DNA from: Anaerolineales bacterium UBA4823
Lineage (GTDB): Bacteria; Chloroflexota; Anaerolineae; Anaerolineales; UBA4823
DNA length: 5,090 nucleotides
Assembly: GCA_002402275.1 (NCBI GenBank)
Contig: DHFN01000002.1
Location: 1 to 5,090 of the forward strand
Direction of reading: 5' to 3'
Shown: piece by piece, positions 1 through 5,090 of the stretch
How the letters are laid out: each line of letters starts with the position of its first letter
How positions within the stretch are numbered: position 1 is the first letter of the stretch
Made by a program: the position numbers and the translations under genes
The notes under the pieces: model-generated
Database searches by the model: none
What the model was told of the DNA's origin: nothing
The model's input: the letters and a program-made list of their open reading frames with translations, nothing else

Positions 1-77
1 TTCTAATTACTTGATATTATTTATCATTAATCCGTTCTAAGATTTGCATTTAATTTTGAGGATGGTAAAAGAACGAT
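1..77 (+). promoter_or_regulatory. AT-rich leader upstream of the regulator gene, probably carrying its promoter
   Basis: This short, strongly AT-rich stretch precedes the regulator start codon and is the natural place for its promoter. A TATCAT at 22-27 matches five of six bases of a bacterial -10 box, but its -35 partner would fall at or beyond the window edge. A TTGATA at 11-16 resembles a -35 box, but the nearest -10-like sequence, TAAGAT at 38-43, is 21 bp away, which is too far for good spacing. ATTA recurs at 6-9, 16-19 and 26-29, every 10 bp. A purine-rich GAGG at 58-61 lies 16 nt before the ATG, further than an ideal Shine-Dalgarno spacing, so translation initiation looks weak. The role is inferred from position; no element is certain. 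Confidence 0.3.
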
Positions 78-3000
78 ATGTCATCCTTACGAATGTTCTT
101 TTTGGGCCAACCAAAAATTGAGAGGGATGGAGTTTTAATTAAAGTGCCGCTTCAGAAAGCGTTGGCTCTCTTGGCAACCCTAGCGGTCACTTCCGAAAGG
201 CAGTCTCGTGATTTCTTATCCACCTTTTTATGGCCAGAATATGATCCGCACGCATCCTTCAATAATTTACGAGTCTCCCTGCATATTTTACGGAAAGCAA
301 TTGGTGAAGAATGGCTTCTCATTGATCGCGAGGGAATTGGTTTATTCCAAAAAGAAAATTTATGGGTGGATGTACATCAATTTAATGACTTAATATCGAA
401 TCTTAAATCTCATAATCATTCCAAAACGATTATTTGTACAGAATGCATCTCCAAGTTGAGCGAGGCAATTCAACTTTACCGTGGTAACTTTCTGGAAGGA
501 TTTACCCTCACGGATAGCATTGAATTTGATGACTGGCAGCGGTTTCAACAGAATGCTCTGTCACAAAGAGCATTAGATGCCTTGAATAAATTGGTGATTT
601 TTTATACTGACCAAGGAGATTATCATCAAGCTATCTTATTTGCTCAACGATGGCTAACTCTTGACCCAACCAATGAATCAGCCCACCAAGCATTGATGAA
701 ACTCTATTGTTGGACTAATCAACGAAATGCTGCAATCAATCAATATCGAGAGTGTGCTCAATTGCTCGAAAAAGAATTAGGGGAAAAACCTCAAGAAACT
801 ACCAAAGAGATTTATCAAGCTATAAAAGAATATCGTTTAGCCCCCCCTCTCGTGTCTGCAAAATTGGTGAGCATCACTCCCCGCCCAATCACACAGGTTG
901 GATCAACAACTCCCTTTCTAGGAAGAGTAAAAGAGCTATCCGAAATTGCTGAGCGATTAAGGAATCCGGCTTGTAGATTATTGACTTTAATTGGTCCAAG
1001 CGGTATTGGGAAAACCCGTTTGGCTCTCCAGGCAGCCCTGGATAATGAGTTAGTATTCCCTAATGGTGTATGGTACATCCCCTTGGTTGCGGTTAATACT
1101 CCAGATTTAATTGCTACAAAGATAGTCGAAGGGTTAGGGATTTCATTAGAGGGGCAGGAAGATCTACAATCTCAATTATTGAACTATTTAAAAAATAAGA
1201 AGGCGCTTCTGATCCTGGATAATTTTGAACATATATTGGAGGGAGTAAGCATCATTGAGGGAATCCTTAAGCAAGCGCCAGATATCAAAATGATGATCAC
1301 TTCTTGTGAACGTTTAAACCTGCAGTTAGAATGGCTATATTTGGTGCCGGGGTTGGATTATCCAACTCAAGCAGGGGGGTCTATCGAAGAGTATAGTGCA
1401 GTACAATTATTTCTCTATAAAGCCAGGCAGGTAAACCCGAATTTCATTTTGTTAGAAAACGATAATCCTTATATCGTTCGAATATGCCAAATTCTGGACG
1501 GAATGCCCCTTGGTATTGAATTGGCAGCCTCTTGGACTCACTTGCTCTCTTGTCAGGAAATTGCAAAAGAAATCGAACAGGATTTAGATTTTCTTACCGT
1601 CTCGACGAGAGATTTACCGATGCGGCATCGAAGCCTTAAAACAGTGTTTGAACGCTCTTGGAACCTGCTTTCTGATGAGGAGAGGAGGGTCATTAAGTAT
1701 TTGTCCATTTTTCGAGGTGGTTTTACTCGCCAGGCGGCAGAGGAACTTAGCGGGGCTAATTTAGCTTTGCTTTCTAGTTTGACCAACAAATCCTTTTTAC
1801 ATCGGTCGCTCAATGGAAAATATGAGATTCTTGAGATCTCGCGTAAATATATTCAGAAAAAATTAAAAGAAGACCCTCGCGATTGGGAAAGCATTATGGA
1901 TCGCCATGCAGAATATTACAGTGACTATCTTCACGAGCGAGAAGACCAGCTAAAAGGAGGGCGTCAGATCGAGGCATTGCGAGAGATATCCGACGATATT
2001 GAAAACATTGATATGGCTTGGCACTGGATGGTTACAAGATCAAAAGGGAGAGAAATTGACCGATCCCAGGAATGTTTACATTTATTCTATAACATGCGTT
2101 CCTGGTTACATAAAGGAGTGGAGATATTCAGTGAAGCGGTAGAAAAATTACGATTTATGGTTGCAAATGAAAATGAGGGTAAAAAGGAAAATCAATTGAT
2201 CTTGGCGCGTCTTTTAGCCCGTTTAGGATATTTTTATGATAGAACTGGTCAATACGAGAAAGCAGAAGGAGTTTTACAAGAGAGTATCTCCCTTTTTTGT
2301 GAATTAGATAAGCAAACAGAAATGGCACTTTCTCTGCGCGGTCTAGCCCGGCTTTCTTTGGATTTAGAAAACTATATTCAGTCCAAAAAACTCTTTCGAT
2401 CAAGTTTGAAAATTAGTGAGGACAATAATGATACATGGGAGATGATCCGCTGCTTAGATAGCTTGGGTTTTATTGCGTTGTACTTTGGAGAGTATGCAGA
2501 AGCGCGGCAGTATTTGGAAAAAGGTGTGGCTCTATCAAAAACAAATGGGGATCAATGGGGCACAGCCTGGTGTTTAATGGATTTGGGTTTTATTGCACTG
2601 ATCGAAAGGTCCTATCAAGAGGCTGAACAAACCCTTCAAGAGTGTCTGATGATCACCAAGATGATTGGTGATTGGCAGGGAATTGCAACTACATTGAGTT
2701 ATCTGGCTTTAGTTGCGGTGGGAGAAAGAAAATATGAAGAAGCTCGAATGATCTATGAGCATGAAATCTCTAATTGGCAAGAACTGGGTTACCAATTGGG
2801 CGTTGCTTGTGCGCTTGTGCACTATGGTCTCTTTTTAACTTTAGTGGAAGAATATCAGAATGCAAAACAGTATTTACAAGAAGCCCTGGATTTAGCATTG
2901 AACATACAATCAGCGCCTACCATTGAACGTTCGCTGGCGGGGGTTGTAACCTTATTGATGAAAGAAGGAAAAACTGAAGAGGCTAATGATTTGATTAAAC

Positions 3001-3203
3001 GGACTCTTTACCACCCTGCTCTATACGGTAAAGTGAGTGATGTCCGCAGGCATTTGTTCTCATCAGCGGATATGAGCCTTAAAATTTATGCTCAACATAA
3101 TCCAAGCCTTTATAATGAATTCCTGGGAGGCATTCAAGAAATCAATAAAGTGGCTAATGCGATTGCTGCTCAACCGAGATATCAGCAAACAAATATGTCA
3201 TAA
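78..3203 (+). CDS. SARP-like transcriptional regulator: winged-helix/BTAD, STAND (NB-ARC-like) ATPase and C-terminal TPRs
   Basis: This is a complete 1041-residue cytoplasmic signalling regulator of the AfsR/SARP-like STAND type. Residues 4-98 resemble an OmpR-type winged-helix DNA-binding domain (KALALLATLAV, then LWPEYDPHASFNNLR, the usual Chloroflexota pattern). Residues 127-251 form a bacterial transcriptional activation (BTAD) helical domain. A linker leads to the STAND ATPase at about 277-500. Its Walker A is GPSGIGKT (306-313), its Walker B is LLILDNFEH (377-385), and GMPL (475-478) is the GxP-type motif. The sensor motif reads TSCER (408-412), where TSRE is usual. A winged-helix arm follows (about 515-598, ending ISRKYIQKKL). 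About seven 40-residue TPR-like units fill roughly 709-977. There is no signal peptide or membrane segment. By family logic, a ligand or partner sensed by the TPRs would trigger ATP-dependent oligomerisation and transcription activation; the target is unknown. The ATG at 78 is the first possible in-frame start, because a TAA lies in frame at 66-68. The ATG at 93 is an alternative without a visible ribosome binding site. The gene is more AT-rich than its neighbour. Confidence 0.93.
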   Translation: MSSLRMFFLGQPKIERDGVLIKVPLQKALALLATLAVTSERQSRDFLSTFLWPEYDPHASFNNLRVSLHILRKAIGEEWLLIDREGIGLFQKENLWVDVHQFNDLISNLKSHNHSKTIICTECISKLSEAIQLYRGNFLEGFTLTDSIEFDDWQRFQQNALSQRALDALNKLVIFYTDQGDYHQAILFAQRWLTLDPTNESAHQALMKLYCWTNQRNAAINQYRECAQLLEKELGEKPQETTKEIYQAIKEYRLAPPLVSAKLVSITPRPITQVGSTTPFLGRVKELSEIAERLRNPACRLLTLIGPSGIGKTRLALQAALDNELVFPNGVWYIPLVAVNTPDLIATKIVEGLGISLEGQEDLQSQLLNYLKNKKALLILDNFEHILEGVSIIEGILKQAPDIKMMITSCERLNLQLEWLYLVPGLDYPTQAGGSIEEYSAVQLFLYKARQVNPNFILLENDNPYIVRICQILDGMPLGIELAASWTHLLSCQEIAKEIEQDLDFLTVSTRDLPMRHRSLKTVFERSWNLLSDEERRVIKYLSIFRGGFTRQAAEELSGANLALLSSLTNKSFLHRSLNGKYEILEISRKYIQKKLKEDPRDWESIMDRHAEYYSDYLHEREDQLKGGRQIEALREISDDIENIDMAWHWMVTRSKGREIDRSQECLHLFYNMRSWLHKGVEIFSEAVEKLRFMVANENEGKKENQLILARLLARLGYFYDRTGQYEKAEGVLQESISLFCELDKQTEMALSLRGLARLSLDLENYIQSKKLFRSSLKISEDNNDTWEMIRCLDSLGFIALYFGEYAEARQYLEKGVALSKTNGDQWGTAWCLMDLGFIALIERSYQEAEQTLQECLMITKMIGDWQGIATTLSYLALVAVGERKYEEARMIYEHEISNWQELGYQLGVACALVHYGLFLTLVEEYQNAKQYLQEALDLALNIQSAPTIERSLAGVVTLLMKEGKTEEANDLIKRTLYHPALYGKVSDVRRHLFSSADMSLKIYAQHNPSLYNEFLGGIQEINKVANAIAAQPRYQQTNMS
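2202..3008 (+). repeat. Tandem TPR-like repeat region within the regulator, 120-nt (40-residue) period
   Basis: The C-terminal third of the regulator encodes about seven helix-turn-helix units of near-constant 40-residue spacing, roughly residues 709-745, 748-785, 787-825, 827-865, 866-905, 906-945 and 946-977. Each follows a TPR/MalT-like pattern: LGxxY or LGFIAL in helix A, a Y-x-x-A-x-x-x-L core in helix B (for example GEYAEARQYL and RSYQEAEQTL), and a short acidic linker such as NGD or IGD. Two units share an identical 14-nt stretch exactly 120 nt apart (2463-2476 and 2583-2596), suggesting duplication or strong constraint. In this family such arrays bind a protein or small-molecule inducer. 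The ligand here cannot be deduced. Confidence 0.8.
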
Positions 3204-3236
3204 AACACTTTAGAGAAGGAATAACCTTTTCATACC

Positions 3237-3282
3237 AAAAAATACGGCAATGCTTCATTTCTTCAATGAGCAGCATTGCCGT
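3237..3282 (-). terminator. Intrinsic terminator of the isoleucyl-tRNA synthetase gene, in the convergent spacer
   Basis: An 11-bp perfect stem pairs 3244-3254 (ACGGCAATGCT) with 3272-3282. An inner 5-bp stem (3255-3259 with 3265-3269) closes a 5-nt loop, with two unpaired bases at 3270-3271. Read on the minus strand, the hairpin begins 35 nt after the synthetase stop codon and is followed by ATTTTTT (3243 down to 3237), the expected U-tract. Read on the plus strand the same hairpin lies about 40 nt after the regulator stop codon but is followed by TACTGATTAG with no T-run, so it would be a weak terminator in that direction. It probably serves mainly the minus-strand gene and may partly shield the two converging transcripts from each other. 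Confidence 0.87.
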
Positions 3283-3317
3283 TACTGATTAGACACAGGA
3301 ATAAATCTGGTTAAGAA

Positions 3318-5090
3318 TTATCGTTTTATACCGATGGTCACTGGATGTTGATCAATCTGATAGCTTTCCTGATAACATTCTGATGGCGGAGTTTCTTCTA
3401 GTAGCTTGGTTGTGAGCGTCTCAGCCTGAATATAATCTGCCCAGCTCTGGAAGATCTTCCCCAATTCCTCATCAGTCTGATAATATGTCGTGATGCGGTC
3501 TTCGATATTGAAACCGGCATCCTTGCGCATAGCTTGGATGCGTCGGACGAGCTCGCGTGCCAGACCTTCGGCGCGCAGTTCTGGCGTGATGGCAGTATCA
3601 ATGGCGACGGTCGCTAATTTATCAAATGCTACGGTTAAGCCACTAGCTGGTTTAGTTTGAACCAAGATTTCCTCGGGAGCTAATTCAATCGATTCACCCT
3701 CTATTTCGAGGACTACCGGCAACCCCGCTTGAACTTGCAAAGCCACTTTGGCGGGTTCGAGGATTGCCAGGGCTGTCCGTACTTTGGGAAATTGAGCGCC
3801 GAAACGGGGACCTAGCAATTTATTCTCTGGCAGGATTTGGTAAGTGACCAATTGGCTGGCTTCCTCTACAAACTCAAGGGCTTTGACATTTAATTCATCT
3901 TTGACAATTTCAACCAGCTCAGGCAGCATCGTACGGGTTTTCCCAGCATATACCAATACTTTTTGGAGCGGTTGACGCACTTTCAACCCGGCAGTATTGC
4001 GGGCACTTAACCCCAGGCTGGCTATTTGACGTGCCAGCGCCATCTGTTCTTCTAAAATTGGGTCTAGAATCAATTCATCTGCGAGGGGCCAGGTGGTATG
4101 ATGAACACTCTCATAAGCATTCGGGTGTACATTGCGCACCAGGTTTTGATAAATCGTCTCCGTGACAAAGGGGATAAAAGGTGCTAAAAGCCGGATGAGT
4201 TTCACCATGACATGATACAGGGTGGCATAGGCGGTATTCTTATCGGCATCCTGTTCTGATTTCCAGAAGCGCCGGCGTGAACGACGAACAAACCAGTTGG
4301 TCAAATCATCGAGCAATGCTTCGAATGCCACCGTGGCATTCAAGCTATCGGAGTTTTCCAAGGTGTTGGTCACCGTGATGGCTACTTGATTGAGGCGGGA
4401 GAGAATCCATCGGTCGAGGAGGTTATTGCTTTTTGGAGTAGGTCCTTCTGGAAAGGCAGGATCGAAGTCGAAGGTCGGCTCCCAACAATCCAGGCGGGCA
4501 TAAGTTGCCAGAAAAGTATAGACATTCCACAAGGGGATGAGGAAACGGCGGCGGGCATCATCACCGCGGTGATAACCAAAGAGCAGGTCGTTTTCCGGTT
4601 TGTGATTGCAATATAACCAGCGCATTACATCCACACCCATCTTATCGGCTGCTTCGTTGAATTCTATCGAGTTTCCCCAACTTTTATGCATCGGGCGCCC
4701 ATCCTCAGCCAGCAAGGTGCCATACCCAAAGTTTTGGAGGAAGGGGGGCTCTCTAACGATAACGGTTGCCATGGCTAATAAGCTGTAGAACCAGTTGCGG
4801 AATTGACCGGGGAAGGATTCGCTGATCCAATGGGCAGGGTACCAGGAACGCCAATAAGCCGGATCGGAACGATACCGCAGCGTGCTGAAAGAGACAATAC
4901 CGGCATCAAGCCAGGGATTGCCGACATCGGGAATGCGGCTCATCTCACCCCCGCATTGAGGGCAGCTCAATTTGACTGCATCTATGAAGGGACGATGAGG
5001 GGTATGATGATCAAAACTATCTAAACCGGCAATCGCTCGCTCTTGTAACTCGGTCTCACTGCCAATGACTTCATGATGACCACATTTCGC
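3318..5090 (-). CDS. ileS: Isoleucyl-tRNA synthetase (type 2, eukaryote-like), C-terminal 590 residues; 5' end outside the window
   Basis: This class Ia synthetase charges tRNA-Ile with isoleucine in the cytoplasm. The frame is open through 5090; the TTG at 4970-4968 is an internal Leu codon, not a start. Numbering from 5090, residues 8-22 (EVIGSETEL) and the CPQCGG at 43-48 match the end of the IleRS insertion region. PWLDAG follows at 59-64, then GQFRNWF at 95-101 and PMHKS at 133-137, the KMSKS-loop position. The anticodon-binding helical domain covers about 224-340 (LDRWILSRLN, NWFVRRSRRRFW, LLAPFIPFVTE). SARNTAGLKVRQPL at 362-375 is a strong IleRS signature. The C-terminal region (about 390-590) contains ELRAEGLARELVRRIQ and matches the DUF5915-type tail of type 2 enzymes; it lacks the C-terminal four-Cys zinc motif of type 1. 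Full enzymes have about 1050 residues, so roughly 450 are missing, including HIGH and most of the editing domain. The catalytic motifs deviate from canon. An intrinsic terminator follows the TAA stop. Confidence 0.93.
   Translation of the reverse strand, partial: AKCGHHEVIGSETELQERAIAGLDSFDHHTPHRPFIDAVKLSCPQCGGEMSRIPDVGNPWLDAGIVSFSTLRYRSDPAYWRSWYPAHWISESFPGQFRNWFYSLLAMATVIVREPPFLQNFGYGTLLAEDGRPMHKSWGNSIEFNEAADKMGVDVMRWLYCNHKPENDLLFGYHRGDDARRRFLIPLWNVYTFLATYARLDCWEPTFDFDPAFPEGPTPKSNNLLDRWILSRLNQVAITVTNTLENSDSLNATVAFEALLDDLTNWFVRRSRRRFWKSEQDADKNTAYATLYHVMVKLIRLLAPFIPFVTETIYQNLVRNVHPNAYESVHHTTWPLADELILDPILEEQMALARQIASLGLSARNTAGLKVRQPLQKVLVYAGKTRTMLPELVEIVKDELNVKALEFVEEASQLVTYQILPENKLLGPRFGAQFPKVRTALAILEPAKVALQVQAGLPVVLEIEGESIELAPEEILVQTKPASGLTVAFDKLATVAIDTAITPELRAEGLARELVRRIQAMRKDAGFNIEDRITTYYQTDEELGKIFQSWADYIQAETLTTKLLEETPPSECYQESYQIDQHPVTIGIKR

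Noticed and set aside
11..43. TTGATA (11-16) with TAAGAT (38-43) as a sigma-70 promoter.
   Set aside because: The 21-bp spacer is too long and the -10 match is only four of six, so it was not called as a defined promoter.
62..121. A 19-codon ORF starting at ATG 62 and overlapping the regulator start in another frame, as a possible leader peptide.
   Set aside because: The GAGG at 58-61 touches the ATG with no spacer, so it cannot act as its ribosome binding site, and the peptide has no recognisable feature such as a run of regulatory codons.
815..2403. Three minus-strand ORFs of 82-87 codons inside the regulator gene.
   Set aside because: They are antisense to conserved ATPase, winged-helix and TPR coding sequence and show no domain, so they are shadow frames.
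4953..4964. CPQC at this site as a sign of a separate zinc-finger protein.
   Set aside because: The Cys pair is in frame within the IleRS insertion region, where such zinc-knuckle-like motifs are common; an upstream Cys (codon 3 from the edge) may be part of the same site.
4968..4970. TTG as the start codon of a 550-residue minus-strand protein.
   Set aside because: The frame is open for 40 more codons to the window edge and these encode conserved IleRS sequence (EVIGSETEL), so TTG is an internal Leu codon of a gene cut by the window.
4386..5024. Three plus-strand ORFs of 60-76 codons (4386-4616, 4606-4788, 4803-5024).
   Set aside because: All lie antisense inside the strongly conserved ileS coding region, lack convincing start signals and show no recognisable protein features; they are shadows of the real frame.

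Overview
The window looks like a chromosomal segment of a Chloroflexota bacterium, probably of the Anaerolineae type. The basis is protein style only. One gene is a very large SARP-like regulator (DNA-binding domain, BTAD, STAND ATPase, TPRs), an architecture I associate strongly with this phylum. The other is an isoleucyl-tRNA synthetase whose active-site motifs are unusual. No database search was possible, so the taxonomic assignment is an inference.

Layout. Positions 1-77 are a short AT-rich leader. Positions 78-3203 (+) hold one complete 1041-residue regulator gene. Positions 3204-3317 are a 114-bp convergent spacer containing a strong hairpin, whose T-tract lies on the minus-strand side. 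Positions 3318-5090 (-) hold the 3' 590 codons of an isoleucyl-tRNA synthetase gene. Its 5' part, with the HIGH motif and most of the editing domain, lies beyond the right edge. No RNA genes, mobile elements or CRISPR arrays were seen.

The two genes converge, so they are separate transcription units and need not be functionally related. The regulator stands alone, visibly richer in A+T than the synthetase, and its target cannot be read from this window. The synthetase is a housekeeping translation gene. Its C-terminal half fits the zinc-less, eukaryote-like (type 2) IleRS group.

I found no clear evidence of a new multi-gene system. The points most worth a second look are the non-canonical catalytic motifs of the synthetase (PMHKS in place of KMSKS, with linked changes nearby) and the Cys in place of the usual Arg in the STAND sensor motif of the regulator.
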